A stretch of DNA of 64,000 nucleotides from Clavibacter sp. VKM Ac-2873 (lineage in GTDB: Bacteria > Actinomycetota > Actinomycetes > Actinomycetales > Microbacteriaceae), in NCBI RefSeq assembly GCF_015351075.1, contig NZ_JADKRS010000002.1, forward strand, positions 186,001 to 250,000. The letters are read 5' to 3'. Numbering within the stretch: the first letter of the stretch is position 1; each line of letters begins with the position of its first letter. The notes beneath the pieces are model-generated. The model worked only from the letters and a program-made list of their open reading frames with translations. It was not told the origin of the DNA and did not search any database. A program made the position numbers and the translations under genes. Below are positions 25,650 to 34,818 of the stretch, piece by piece.

Positions 25650-26366
25650 TCAGGCGGCGGGTCGAGCCGCCATCGGGAGCAGGCGGGCCTCGAGCTCGGC
25701 GGCCGTCTCGACCACCGCGATGGTGCCCGCGGCCTCCGCCGGGCTGCCGTAGCCCCAGCCGACCATCACCGTCGGGATCCCGTGGGCCGCCGCGCCCTGC
25801 ACGTCGTGCTCGCGGTCGCCCACCATCACCGCGTTGCCGAGGTCGACCCCGGCCTCGCGCAGCCGGCGCAGGGCCTCCTCGATGACGTCGGCCTTCGCGG
25901 ATCGCACCTCGTCCTCGCTCGCGCCGCAGATCTCGGTGAAGAAGGGGGTGAGGCCGTAGTGGTCGAGCACGCGGCGGGCCTGCGACTCGGGCTTGCTCGT
26001 GGCGAGGGAGAGCGGGACGCCGGCCGCGTGGATCGCGCGCAGCACCTCCGGGACGCCCGCGTACACCGAGCTGTCGAAGACGCCGCCGCCCGCGTAGCCC
26101 GCGCGGTAGTGGGCGAGCGCGCGCTGCTGGGCGTCGTCGTCCATGCCGGCGAGGTCGCGGAACGAGTCGAGGATGGGCGGGCCCACGTACTCGAGGAGCT
26201 GGGCCGGGCCGGGCACGGGCAGGCCCATGAAGACCAGGGTCTTCGCGAGCTGCGCGGTGATCCCGGGGGCCGAGTCGGTGATGGTGCCGTCGAGGTCGAA
26301 GAGGATGCAGCTCCAGGGCGCTGGGCCCGCGACGGGGGACGGCGTGGACGTGTCGGGTGCGGTCAC
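25650..26366 (-). CDS. HAD-family phosphatase, phosphoglycolate phosphatase-like
   Basis: 238 aa. Motif I DLDGTITDS gives the nucleophile Asp; the helical cap follows; motif II is LATSKP; motif III Lys is in RSAKADVIEEAL; and motif IV is MVGDREHD. The layout is that of the Gph/PGP subgroup with a C1 cap, which removes phosphate from small metabolites. The exact substrate is not fixed by sequence. It stands alone between oppositely regulated units. Confidence 0.85.
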   Translation of the reverse strand: MTAPDTSTPSPVAGPAPWSCILFDLDGTITDSAPGITAQLAKTLVFMGLPVPGPAQLLEYVGPPILDSFRDLAGMDDDAQQRALAHYRAGYAGGGVFDSSVYAGVPEVLRAIHAAGVPLSLATSKPESQARRVLDHYGLTPFFTEICGASEDEVRSAKADVIEEALRRLREAGVDLGNAVMVGDREHDVQGAAAHGIPTVMVGWGYGSPAEAAGTIAVVETAAELEARLLPMAARPAA

Positions 26367-26415
26367 ATCCCCACCCTACGAGGGTCGATCGGATGGCCGC
26401 CGGGAACCCCCACCG

Positions 26416-28143
26416 TCATTGCTGCGTGAGACCGTGCTCGGTCTTCTCCCAGTAGTGCGGGCGGGTGAGCAGCTGCCAGAGGCCCTTGTACGCGGCGATG
26501 GAGTGCAGGATCCAGTACACGGGGTTGAGCAGCGACCACAGGATCAGGTGGAACGTGCCGCGCTTGAACGGCCCCATCATCGAGACGTAGACCATGACCC
26601 CGTTGCCGATGAGGAAGTTGAACAGGCTCGTCCAGAGCGCCCACGCCGGGAAGACGGAGGTGAGGAGCGTGCTCGGGATCGCCAGCGACGCGATCGTCAC
26701 GAGGTAGAACGGGATCACCCCGAGGAACGTGGCCGGCGTCCCGCCGATGAGGAGCGCGAACGACGCGAAGCGCACGATCCCGACCTCGCGGATGAGGGCC
26801 AGGGGGCGGCGGGCGTGCACGAGCGTCGTCTGCATGTAGCCCTTGATCCACCGGGAGCGCTGGCGGATGAAGTTGGGGATGGAGGTGTTGGCCTCCTCCA
26901 TGGTGGTGGAGTTGATGACGCCCACGCGGTAGCCGACGGCCGAGGCGCGGATGCCGAGGTCGGCGTCCTCCGTCACGTTGTAGGGATCCCAGCCGCCGAG
27001 CTCGACGAGCGCGTCGGTGCGGAAGTGGTTCGAGGTGCCGCCGAGGGGGATCGGCAGCTCCGAGTGGTCGAGGCCCGCGAGCATGTAGTCGAACCAGTAC
27101 GAGTACTCGAGCGTGAACATGCGCGTGAGCGCGTTCTCGGTGGCGTTGAAGTAGTTGAGGGCGGCCTGCACGCACACCATCTCGGGGCCGCCGCGCTCGA
27201 AGGCGATGAGGGCCTTCTTGAGCTGGTCGGGATCCGGCGTGTCCTCGGCGTCGTAGATGACGAGGAACTCGCCCGACGCGAGGGTGAGGCCCACGTTGCA
27301 GGCGCGCGGCTTCGTCTGCGGCTGGCCCGCGGGCACGGTGACGATGTGGAAGTGGGCGGGCGGATCCGCGTGGACGATCGCCTCGCGCGTCTCGGAGTCC
27401 TCCTCCTCGATGAGGATGAGCACCTCGAGCTTGTGCGCCGGGTAGTCGAGGCCGCCGAGGTTCTCGATGAGCTGGGCGACGATGTTGGCCTCCCGGAACA
27501 CCGGCACGAGGACCGTGTAGACCGGCAGGTCGGCGTCGTCGAGCCGCGCGACCTCCGTGTCGGTGACGCGGTCCACCACGTCGAAGCGCGCGCCCTGCAG
27601 CGCCACCAGGAACTTGAACGTCGTCGCCGCGAGGAACGCGAGGCTCACCACGGAGAGCGCGCCGACGGCGGTCTGCCGCGGCCACACCACGGCCAGCGCG
27701 ACGACGAGGATCGCGGCCACCAGGGCGCCCGCCTTCTGGCCGCGGGAGAAGACGAAGCGGCCGGACAGCTCCGGGTTCCGGCGGAAGAGCTGGTTGGCGG
27801 CGTCGTCGGCGACGGCCTCGCCGAACAGGCGGAGGACGGCGTCCTTGAGCTCCCACGGGTCGACGGGCACGAGGACGACGGGCCCGCCCAGCTCCTCGGC
27901 CAGGGCCGCCGCGAACGCGGGATCCCGGTGCCGCTCCTCCGCCGCGACGAGCTGCCTGCCGTCGTCGAGCCGGCGGACCGGGAGCCAGCCCTCGGCGAGG
28001 TAGCGCGCGCGGTCGTCCGGGCGCGCGAGGCGCGGATCGATCGCGTCGGTCCAGGCCGGGCGCGCGGGCGCATCGGGCGCGTCGGGCGCGTCAGGCGTCG
28101 GATCGAGGGCGTCGACGCCGTGCGTCCCCGGGACGGTCGTCAT
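26416..28143 (-). CDS. Membrane glycosyltransferase (GT2) with N-terminal MshEN-like domain
   Basis: 575 aa. Residues about 30-110 (LAEGWLPVRRL, LVAAEERHRDPAFAAALAEELG, VPVDPWELKDAVLRLFGEAV) resemble the MshEN/GspE N-terminal fold, which in several proteins binds cyclic di-GMP. Two TM segments follow, then a processive-type GT2 catalytic domain: DAEDTPDP near 297, TEDADLG, and QRSRW at about 428-432. Four C-terminal TM segments close the channel. The architecture resembles NfrB-like and cellulose-synthase-like enzymes that polymerise and export a glycan. The gene starts 1 nt after the stop of an upstream membrane-protein gene, so the two form an operon. Confidence 0.85.
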   Translation of the reverse strand: MTTVPGTHGVDALDPTPDAPDAPDAPARPAWTDAIDPRLARPDDRARYLAEGWLPVRRLDDGRQLVAAEERHRDPAFAAALAEELGGPVVLVPVDPWELKDAVLRLFGEAVADDAANQLFRRNPELSGRFVFSRGQKAGALVAAILVVALAVVWPRQTAVGALSVVSLAFLAATTFKFLVALQGARFDVVDRVTDTEVARLDDADLPVYTVLVPVFREANIVAQLIENLGGLDYPAHKLEVLILIEEEDSETREAIVHADPPAHFHIVTVPAGQPQTKPRACNVGLTLASGEFLVIYDAEDTPDPDQLKKALIAFERGGPEMVCVQAALNYFNATENALTRMFTLEYSYWFDYMLAGLDHSELPIPLGGTSNHFRTDALVELGGWDPYNVTEDADLGIRASAVGYRVGVINSTTMEEANTSIPNFIRQRSRWIKGYMQTTLVHARRPLALIREVGIVRFASFALLIGGTPATFLGVIPFYLVTIASLAIPSTLLTSVFPAWALWTSLFNFLIGNGVMVYVSMMGPFKRGTFHLILWSLLNPVYWILHSIAAYKGLWQLLTRPHYWEKTEHGLTQQ

Positions 28144-28144
28144 G

Positions 28145-29353
28145 TCAGGCCCACCCGAGGACGCGGGCGATGGATCCCATCCAGTCGAGGACCACGGGCC
28201 GGTTGTACGCGGCCGCCCACGCGATCGCGATCTGGACGCCGGCGACGATCGTGATCAGCACGTCGGCCCGTCGGGTCGTGGCGGCCGGGAGGATCGCCAT
28301 GCCCATCATCGTCATGATGAAGAAGGTGTTGCCGGCGGAGTTGGCGGGGATCAGGCCGAGGATGTAGCCGACCAGCAGCCCGAGGAACAGGAGCGTCGAG
28401 ATGAGGATCGCGCCCGGCCGGCGGACCAGGAGCGCGAGGATCCAGCCGGAGATCATCGGCGCGAGCAGCAGGAACCCGTTGAGGGTGGTGACCAGCTGCG
28501 GCACCGTGTCCCAGAGCGCCGGGTCGTACCGGAACTGCGCCGTGAGGAACGCGAACGGCCGGTGGAGGAACACGAGCTGCAGGAACGACACCGTGAGGAA
28601 CGCCGAGAGGGTCGGGAACAGGAGCACGAGGATGTTCGACGCCCGCGCCCCGCGCTCGCCGTGTCGGGCGAGCGTGACCAGCGGCGCGGCCAGCCCGATG
28701 ACGACGATGTAGACGATGCCGCTCGCGCTGGACAGGGCCGCGAGCGAGAACAGCAACCCCGCGCGGAAGCCGGCCTGCGTGTTCCGGTAGGCGACGAACC
28801 GGACCATGCTGGTCGCTCCCACGCCGAACGCCGCGACGCCGAGGAACGCCTCGAGGTTGGTGGTGACCATGTGGGCGAACAGCGGGTTGGCGCCGAGGGC
28901 GGCCATGAACATGGCCGACTCGACGGGCGGGAAGCGCCGCTGCTGCATCGCCTGGAGCATCTGCTGGAGGAACGGGCCCGCGATGAGGGCGCCGACGATC
29001 CCGAGGCCCAGCGTGCCGCCCGGGGTGAGGGCGGCGACGACCGTCGCCACGGGCGGGTAGAGGTCGCCCACCCAGGCGGCGTCGGCGCGGGTCCAGTCGA
29101 TCCGGGCGACCCGCGCGAGGAGGTCGGCGTTCACCGTGCTCATCGCCGGGGGCGTCTGCGCGGCCGCCCGCTCGCCGAGGATCGCGACCACGACGTACGG
29201 GAGGGAGAAGAGCAGGCGCAGCAGCCAGCGGTTCCGGAGACGGAGCGGGTACGGGTCGATGCGGACGCGCGCGGCGGACGGCCCCGAGCCGGCGCCCGCG
29301 GCCTTCGCGGCGGCGCGGGACGTGGTCGCGTCGACGACGGTCATCGCCGTCAT
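28145..29353 (-). CDS. Polytopic membrane protein, partner of the GT2 enzyme
   Basis: 402 aa with about ten hydrophobic segments after a 45-residue cytoplasmic N-terminus. A first extracytoplasmic loop contains RIDWTRADAAWVGDLYPP, the place where GT-C type glycosyltransferases bear acidic catalytic residues. I do not recognise a named family. Tight coupling to the downstream glycosyltransferase (1 nt gap) points to joint work on an exported polysaccharide, as exporter, lipid-linked sugar transferase or acceptor handler. The ATG at 29344 is an alternative start; neither has a strong ribosome binding site. Confidence 0.72.
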   Translation of the reverse strand: MTAMTVVDATTSRAAAKAAGAGSGPSAARVRIDPYPLRLRNRWLLRLLFSLPYVVVAILGERAAAQTPPAMSTVNADLLARVARIDWTRADAAWVGDLYPPVATVVAALTPGGTLGLGIVGALIAGPFLQQMLQAMQQRRFPPVESAMFMAALGANPLFAHMVTTNLEAFLGVAAFGVGATSMVRFVAYRNTQAGFRAGLLFSLAALSSASGIVYIVVIGLAAPLVTLARHGERGARASNILVLLFPTLSAFLTVSFLQLVFLHRPFAFLTAQFRYDPALWDTVPQLVTTLNGFLLLAPMISGWILALLVRRPGAILISTLLFLGLLVGYILGLIPANSAGNTFFIMTMMGMAILPAATTRRADVLITIVAGVQIAIAWAAAYNRPVVLDWMGSIARVLGWA

Positions 29354-29601
29354 GGGCGCATGGCCGGGGATGCGGATGCGTTCGCCCGGGCACGGCGGAG
29401 CGCGCGGCGGCGGGACGCACCGGACACCATCAGATCCACCCCCGAGGACACGGCGGCGAGGCGCCGCTCCTCGTCAGTATGGGCGGGTCCCCGGCGGCCG
29501 GACGGGGCCCGACGGTGAGCGGATAGGCGGGCAGGAGCGCGCGGGACGGCGGACCGCGTCCACCCGTCCACGGCCCCGTTGGGGCGATCCCGGCGGGCGG
29601 A

Positions 29602-30297
29602 TCAGAACAGGCGCGCGTGCCCGTCGTCCATGCCGCGCATGGCGTCGTAGTCGAGGAGGAGGCAGCGGATCCCGCGGTCCTCGGCGAGCGTGCGGGCCTG
29701 CGGCTTGATCTCCTGCGCGGCGTAGACGCCCGCGACCGGCGCGAGGTGCGGATCCCGGTTCATCAGCTCGAGGTAGCGCGTGAGCTGCTCGACGCCGTCG
29801 ATGTCGCCGCGGCGCTTGAGCTCCACCGCGACCGACCGGCCCGAGGCGTCGCGCGCGAGGATGTCCACCGGCCCGATCGCGGTCATGTACTCGCGGCGCA
29901 CCAGCTCGTGGCCGTCGCCCAGCAGGTGGATCTGCTCGGCCAGCAGCTTCTGCAGGTGCGCCTCCACGCCGTCCTTGACGAGGCCCGGGTCGACGCCGAG
30001 GTCGTGCGCGGAGTCGTGCAGCACCTCGTGGATCGAGACGACGAGCATGTCGGCCGTCTTCGGCTGCACGACGCGCCAGATCTCGCGGACGCCCGCGAGC
30101 GCCTGGTCGTCGTCGGGCTCGACCTCGACGATCGTGCAGGGCGGGCTCATCCAGTTCAGCGGCTTGTAGGAGCCGCCGTCCGAGTGGACGAGGAGGCTCC
30201 CGTCGGCCTTGACCATGAGGAGGCGGGTGGCGAGGGGGAGATGCGCGCTGAGACGGCCGGCGTAGTCGACGGAGCAGCGGGCGATGACGAGACGCAC
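29602..30297 (-). CDS. nucS: Mismatch-specific endonuclease NucS (EndoMS)
   Basis: Cuts both strands around G-T, G-G and T-T mismatches and is the core of non-canonical mismatch repair in actinobacteria without MutS/MutL. 231 aa, GTG start. The N-terminal beta-rich dimerisation/DNA-binding part starts [16 protein letters not shown]. The C-terminal nuclease part has GPVDILARD and VAVELKRRG, with catalytic Asp145, Glu159 and Lys161. The protein ends ARLF, the short C-terminal peptide that binds the replication clamp in characterised NucS proteins. Confidence 0.95.
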   Translation of the reverse strand: MRLVIARCSVDYAGRLSAHLPLATRLLMVKADGSLLVHSDGGSYKPLNWMSPPCTIVEVEPDDDQALAGVREIWRVVQPKTADMLVVSIHEVLHDSAHDLGVDPGLVKDGVEAHLQKLLAEQIHLLGDGHELVRREYMTAIGPVDILARDASGRSVAVELKRRGDIDGVEQLTRYLELMNRDPHLAPVAGVYAAQEIKPQARTLAEDRGIRCLLLDYDAMRGMDDGHARLF

Positions 30298-30306
30298 CCG
30301 GCGAGC

Positions 30307-31350
30307 CTATCCGGGCGTCGGAGGGGTGCGCGTCGCGGCCGGTGCGGCGGGTGCGGGGGCTGAGGTCACGGATCCGCGCACGGCGCGGCGGCGGCCCTGC
30401 GAGAGGAGCACGCCGAGGAGCACGAGGACGGCACCCGCGGGCTCGTTCCAGTGCAGGGTCTCGCCGAGCACGAGGATCCCGAGCGCGACGCCCACGACGG
30501 GCGTGATGTACGTGACGGTCGAGGTGGCCGTGGGGCCCCAGGCGAGGAGCACGTTCATGTTCCACAGGTACGCGAGCCCCGTGCCGACCACGCCGAGCGC
30601 CACGAGGCTGAGCACGACGGGCAGGTCGAGCGACACCGGGCCGGTGGCGAGGAACGGGGTGGCGAGGATCATCGCGGCGGCGCCCATGCCGATCTGCATG
30701 AACGCGGTGACGACGCCGGGGATGCCGCGGTGCGTGAGGAACCGGCGGAGGTAGCCGAAGGTGATCCCGTAGCAGAGGGCCGCGCCGAGGCACGCGAGCT
30801 GGCCGGCGAGCTCGAGGAGGGGCTCGCCGGACGCGGCCGCCTCCGCGCTCGGGGCCAGGCGCCAGGGGCCGATGATCACGACGACGCCGACGATGCCCAG
30901 CGCGATCCCCGCGAGCTGCCGACGCCCCAGCTTCTCGACGCGGAACGCGAGGGTCGCGAGGAGCGCGGTCATGATCGGCGTGGTGGCGTTGTAGATGCTC
31001 GCGACGCCCGAGGTCACGTGCTGCTCGGCCCAGGCGAACAGCGAGTACGGGATGGCGGATCCGACGACGCCCACCACCGCGAAGTGCAGCCACACGACGC
31101 GCTCCCTCGGGAGCGGCAGGCGACGCGCGGCGACGATGAGGCCGAGCGCGACGGCGCCGAGCACCAGCCGCGTCCACGAGACCTGGCCGAACGAGACGCC
31201 CTCGAGCGCGACCTTCATGAAGAGGAAGCTCGCTCCCCACACCGTGCCCATCGCGGCGAACTGGACGGCGATGCGGCGGCCGCCGGGGAGCGCGAGCGGC
31301 GAGGCGGAGGAGGCGGGCGCGGAGGGTGCAGGTGCGCCGGGGGGTGTCAC
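30307..31350 (-). CDS. EamA/DMT-superfamily transporter
   Basis: 347 aa with ten hydrophobic segments in two EamA repeats (first repeat GTVWGASFLFMKVALEG, second ACLGAALCYGITFGYLRRFL). Such proteins export metabolites or drugs across the plasma membrane. The GTG start at 31350 overlaps the stop of the upstream kinase gene by 4 nt. The hydrophilic N-terminus and Ala/Pro-rich C-terminus look disordered. Substrate unknown. Confidence 0.85.
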   Translation of the reverse strand: MTPPGAPAPSAPASSASPLALPGGRRIAVQFAAMGTVWGASFLFMKVALEGVSFGQVSWTRLVLGAVALGLIVAARRLPLPRERVVWLHFAVVGVVGSAIPYSLFAWAEQHVTSGVASIYNATTPIMTALLATLAFRVEKLGRRQLAGIALGIVGVVVIIGPWRLAPSAEAAASGEPLLELAGQLACLGAALCYGITFGYLRRFLTHRGIPGVVTAFMQIGMGAAAMILATPFLATGPVSLDLPVVLSLVALGVVGTGLAYLWNMNVLLAWGPTATSTVTYITPVVGVALGILVLGETLHWNEPAGAVLVLLGVLLSQGRRRAVRGSVTSAPAPAAPAATRTPPTPG

Positions 31351-31766
31351 GTCGTCAGCGTATCGGCGGGGTGCGACGGCGACGGCGGCTGGTCGTGCTC
31401 CGGGCCCGGTGGGCGCGTCTCGTGCCGGCGTGCCGTCTCGTCGAAGGGCAGGTCGAAGGCGTGGAAGCGGGCGTCGTCGGCGTCGTCCGCGATGCGCTGG
31501 AGGGCGTCCGCGTAGTGCGAGGCGCGCATGATGCCCTCGACGATGACGTGATGACCGGCCGCGAGGGCGTGCCGCGCGGCGACCTCGAGCAGGTCGACGT
31601 GCGCGGTGCCCTCCGGGACGCCGCCCGGCTCCTCGCTCTCGCGGTACACGACCCGGCGGAGGTGGTCCTGCCCGAGGACGGCGGTCGGCCAGCCGAGCTC
31701 GCGCTGGAGCGCAGCGGCGAGCGTGGACTTCCCGGATCCGGAGCTGCCGCGGATCACGATGAGCAT
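31347..31766 (-). CDS. Short P-loop kinase-like ATPase
   Basis: 139 aa. Walker A GSSGSGKST is at residues 7-15, then VLGQDHLRRVVYRE and VIVEGIMRASHYADAL as in AAA-33/zeta-type small-molecule kinases. Such proteins usually run to about 170-200 aa and contain a lid with catalytic Arg residues after RRHETRP. Here that part is replaced by a Pro-rich end of about 20 residues, and the gene stops inside the EamA start (GTGA). It may be C-terminally truncated or a short variant; see finding. Confidence 0.7.
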   Translation of the reverse strand: MLIVIRGSSGSGKSTLAAALQRELGWPTAVLGQDHLRRVVYRESEEPGGVPEGTAHVDLLEVAARHALAAGHHVIVEGIMRASHYADALQRIADDADDARFHAFDLPFDETARRHETRPPGPEHDQPPSPSHPADTLTT

Positions 31767-31805
31767 GAGGGGGATCCTAGGCAGCCGGCCGGATCGCCGC
31801 GCGGA

Positions 31806-32414
31806 TCAGCGGCGGGCGTCGCGGGGCCGGCCGAGCCGCTCGGCCGGGATGGCCACGAGGAGGACGAGCAGCGCCGACGTCCCGACGCCGGGGATCGCGG
31901 CGGCGAGGACGAGGGCGAGGAGCATGAGGCCCGCGGGGATCCATCGCCGCCGGCGGAGCGAGCGGGTCGCGGCCTCCGCGGCGTCGTCCTCGACTCCCGC
32001 GCGGTGGGCGAGCTCGGCGACGATCGCCAGGCAGGCGGTCGCGACGAACATGGTGCCGATGTAGATCACGACGCCGAGCCGGTCCTCGCGGGTCGTCCCG
32101 ACGATGAGCACGGTGGGCAGCGGCAGGAAGACGATCGCCGCGAGCCAGGCGAAGTTCATCCGCATCATGCCGCGCGTCGCCGTCGTGAAGCGGCCCCACA
32201 CGGAGTGGTGCGCCTGCCACAGGCTCGCGATCACCACGAAGCTCAGCGCCGCCGCGCCGAGCGGGGCCGCGTTCTCCCCGAGGAAGTCGACGACGCTGTC
32301 GCTCGCGCCGTCGCGCGCCGTGTCGACGAGCGGGAGCACGATCAGCGTGATGGCGATGGCGACGACCGCGTCGCTGAAGGCGACGAGGCGGTCGAGTCCG
32401 CGTTCCGAGGGCAT
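31806..32414 (-). CDS. TMEM175-family (DUF1211) membrane protein, putative K+ channel
   Basis: 202 aa with six hydrophobic segments. The N-terminal motif RLVAFSDAVVAIAITLIVLPL contains the FSD signature of TMEM175 pore helices, and LWQAHHSVWGRF follows TM3 as in the family. Bacterial members form tetrameric potassium channels. It is divergent from a GNAT gene. Confidence 0.85.
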   Translation of the reverse strand: MPSERGLDRLVAFSDAVVAIAITLIVLPLVDTARDGASDSVVDFLGENAAPLGAAALSFVVIASLWQAHHSVWGRFTTATRGMMRMNFAWLAAIVFLPLPTVLIVGTTREDRLGVVIYIGTMFVATACLAIVAELAHRAGVEDDAAEAATRSLRRRRWIPAGLMLLALVLAAAIPGVGTSALLVLLVAIPAERLGRPRDARR

Positions 32415-32467
32415 GGGGCCATCAGATCACACGCGGCGGCCTGCCCGACACGTGCGAGCATCGGGCG

Positions 32468-32989
32468 ATGACGACGACGCCGGCCCCCGTGCTCGTCACG
32501 GCGCGGTTCGCGCTCGAGCCGCTGGTGGTCGCGCACGCGCGGGAGATGGTCGGGGTGCTCGCGGATCCGGCCCTGTACCGCTTCACCGGAGGAGAGCCGC
32601 CGTCGCCCGCCGCGCTCGAGGTCCGCTTCGCGCGACAGGCGGCGGGGCGCTCGCCGGACGGGTCCGCGCGATGGCTCGTGTGGATCCTCCGTGAGCGCGC
32701 GTCGGGGCGCGCGGCCGGGTTCGTGCAGGCGACCGTGACCGGCGTCGACGGCGGCGCGCGGGTCGCGGAGGTCGCGTGGCTCGTGGGCACCGCGTCGCAG
32801 GGATCCGGCGCGGCGGCCGAGTGCGCGGCGGCGATGGTCGCGTGGCTGCGGGAGGACGGCGTGGGCGTCGTGCGGGCGCACATCCACCCGGATCACGCGG
32901 CGTCCGCGGCCGTGGCCCGGCGGCTCGGGCTCGCGGCGACCGACGAGCGCGTCGACGGCGAGGTGCGCTGGGAGTCGCGGGCGGACTAG
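32468..32989 (+). CDS. GNAT-family acetyltransferase
   Basis: 173 aa. Beta strands and acetyl-CoA site are as in RimJ/RimL-like GNATs: VAEVAWLVGTASQGSGAAAECAAAMVAWL, where QGSGAA is the Q/R-x-x-G-x-G/A loop, then VRAHIHPDHAASAAVARRLGL. The acceptor could be an N-terminal amine, a small molecule or an antibiotic. Its stop overlaps by 4 bp the stop of another GNAT gene on the opposite strand. Confidence 0.82.
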   Translation: MTTTPAPVLVTARFALEPLVVAHAREMVGVLADPALYRFTGGEPPSPAALEVRFARQAAGRSPDGSARWLVWILRERASGRAAGFVQATVTGVDGGARVAEVAWLVGTASQGSGAAAECAAAMVAWLREDGVGVVRAHIHPDHAASAAVARRLGLAATDERVDGEVRWESRAD

Positions 32990-33546
32990 GCGTCGACGGC
33001 GGTCGTGATCCGGAGGTCGCACGTCATCCACACGGTGTCGCCGTCCTCGGGATCCGGCGTCACGCGCCCGCTGTCCGTGAAGCCCGCCTTCTCCAGCACG
33101 CGCAGGGACGCGGAGTTCCACCGACGCACGGTCGACCACAGCCGTCCGCGACCGGACGCGCGGGCGGCGTCGACCACGGCGCGCGCCGCCTCCGTCGCGA
33201 GCCCCGCGCCGTGGACGTCGCGCAGCAGCTCGAAGGCCATCTCGGGCTCCTCGACGGAGGCGCTCCCGACGACGACGCCGCAGTACCCGACGACGCCCGG
33301 CTCGTCCCGCCGTTCGATCGCGAGCAGCCCGATCCCCGTCCGGAGCGACTCCTCCGCCTGCACCGCCAGGCGGTCGCGCACCTCGTCGCGCGACGGGCGC
33401 CCCTCCTCGTCGACGCGGCGGTGCGCGGGATGGCGCGGGTCGCGCTCGGCCCAGAGGCGGTGGACGACGTCGACGTCCGACGGGCCCAGCGGCCGCATCC
33501 GGAGGCGGGCGGTCTCGAGGAGCGCGGGCAGCGGGGACGCGGTCAT
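32986..33546 (-). CDS. GNAT-family acetyltransferase (RimJ/RimL-like)
   Basis: 186 aa. The start LETARLRMRPLGPSDVDVVHRLWAER is typical of RimJ/RimL-type N-acetyltransferases. The CoA-binding loop is in LLRDVHGAGLATEAARAVV, and WNSASLRVLEKAGFTDSGRV is the canonical C-terminal helix. It is convergent with the GNAT gene to its left and overlaps it by 4 bp at the stops; the two are only distantly similar. Confidence 0.85.
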   Translation of the reverse strand: MTASPLPALLETARLRMRPLGPSDVDVVHRLWAERDPRHPAHRRVDEEGRPSRDEVRDRLAVQAEESLRTGIGLLAIERRDEPGVVGYCGVVVGSASVEEPEMAFELLRDVHGAGLATEAARAVVDAARASGRGRLWSTVRRWNSASLRVLEKAGFTDSGRVTPDPEDGDTVWMTCDLRITTAVDA

Positions 33547-33600
33547 GCCCTCACGCTACGTCGGCGGGGTCCGGGCGTCCCGATCGCGGCGCCGAGCGGA

Positions 33601-34128
33601 TCAGTGGACGGCGAGCTCCACCGCGAGCACCGCGGCACCCAGCACCGCCACGCCCGCGAGCACCAGGAGCTTCACGCCGATGCGCACGCGGAGGCGGCGG
33701 ACGGCGACGAGCGTCACGATCACGAGCGTCGCCACGAGCACGACCGAGATGATCCGCAGGGCGGCCTGGAGCTCGAGCGCACCGAGCGCGGAGACGCCGA
33801 GGATCACGAGCGGTGCTGGCAGCACCCCGAGCGAGCTGAGGGCCACGTAGAGGATGTGCCCCACGTCGCGCCGGTCCGGCACCTCGCCGTCGCGCACCAT
33901 CTGCGCGATGTACTCGGCGACCGACACCGCGAGCAGCGTGCCGACCACCGTGAGCACGAGCGTGAGCGCGGCCCCGCCGACGGTCACGTGCTCGGCCTCG
34001 CGCTCGGTCGCGATGGTGACCGCGAGCGCGGTGAAGGTGACGTAGATCCGCTCCTTGAGGGCCTCGGAGCGCTGCGCGGCGTCGGGGACGCGGCGACCGC
34101 GGGCGGGCTGCTTTTCCGGTTCCGTCAC
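33601..34128 (-). CDS. Integral membrane protein, unknown function
   Basis: 175 aa from GTG 34128. The hydrophilic N-terminus (about 40 residues) is followed by four hydrophobic segments; the stretch between TM2 and TM3 (AQMVRDGEVPDRRDVGHIL) is charged and cytoplasmic or outside. The layout suggests a VIT-like or general four-helix membrane protein, but I do not recognise the family. No operon partner. Confidence 0.65.
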   Translation of the reverse strand: MTEPEKQPARGRRVPDAAQRSEALKERIYVTFTALAVTIATEREAEHVTVGGAALTLVLTVVGTLLAVSVAEYIAQMVRDGEVPDRRDVGHILYVALSSLGVLPAPLVILGVSALGALELQAALRIISVVLVATLVIVTLVAVRRLRVRIGVKLLVLAGVAVLGAAVLAVELAVH

Positions 34129-34224
34129 GGGATCAGCGTAGGCGGCCGCCCGATACCGTCGTGCGGCGCGCGCCGGCGGCATAGCCCGTCCGGCGGTCTC
34201 GCGCCCCGTGGGAGCATCGGATCC

Positions 34225-34740
34225 ATGAGCGATGCGACCGCGCCCGTCTCCCCGCCCGACCTCGCCGCGGCCGTCGAGATGTGGGATGCGTACGCCGCCG
34301 CGCACCCGCAGGCCGTCGCGGCGGGTCCCGAGCACACGGTCGAGCACTTCGGGGATCACGCCCGGCTCGCCGACGAGCTGCTCGGCATCGTGCTGTCCGG
34401 CCGGAAGCGCGCCACCGCCGAGCTCGTCGCAGACTTCCTCGCGCGGGGCGACGAGGTGCCGCGCATCGGATCCCACTGGATCGCCTGCGACAGCACCGGG
34501 GCGCCGCGCATCGTGATCCGCAGCACCGAGCTCCGCGTCGGCCCGTTCACCAGCGCCGACGCCGCCTTCGCGCGCGACGAGGGCGAGGACGACCTCTCGC
34601 TCGCGAGCTGGCGCACGCAGCACCGCATCTACTGGGAGCGCGTCAGCGCGGCCCGCGGCGCCGCGTGGTCCGAGGACGACGAGATCGTCTTCGAGCGCTT
34701 CGCCGTGGTGTGGCCGCCGGAGCACGCGGACGCGCGGTGA
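34225..34740 (+). CDS. ASCH-domain protein
   Basis: 171 aa. The pattern VEMWDAYAAAHPQ, then LADELLGIVLSGRKRATAELVADF and GSHWIACDSTGAPRIVIRSTELRVGPF, matches the larger ASCH proteins of actinobacteria. The GRKRAT stretch lines up with the conserved Lys-x-x-Thr of the fold, which binds RNA or hydrolyses acetylated cytidine derivatives in studied members. ATG 34225 has GGGAG upstream. Confidence 0.82.
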   Translation: MSDATAPVSPPDLAAAVEMWDAYAAAHPQAVAAGPEHTVEHFGDHARLADELLGIVLSGRKRATAELVADFLARGDEVPRIGSHWIACDSTGAPRIVIRSTELRVGPFTSADAAFARDEGEDDLSLASWRTQHRIYWERVSAARGAAWSEDDEIVFERFAVVWPPEHADAR

Positions 34741-34818
34741 TGCGCGGCCGCGGTGACGCGGGCAGCCGGCGCCGCGATGCCTTGGCCAGGCTCGCCCGAC
34801 CGGCGCAGGATGGAGGAG

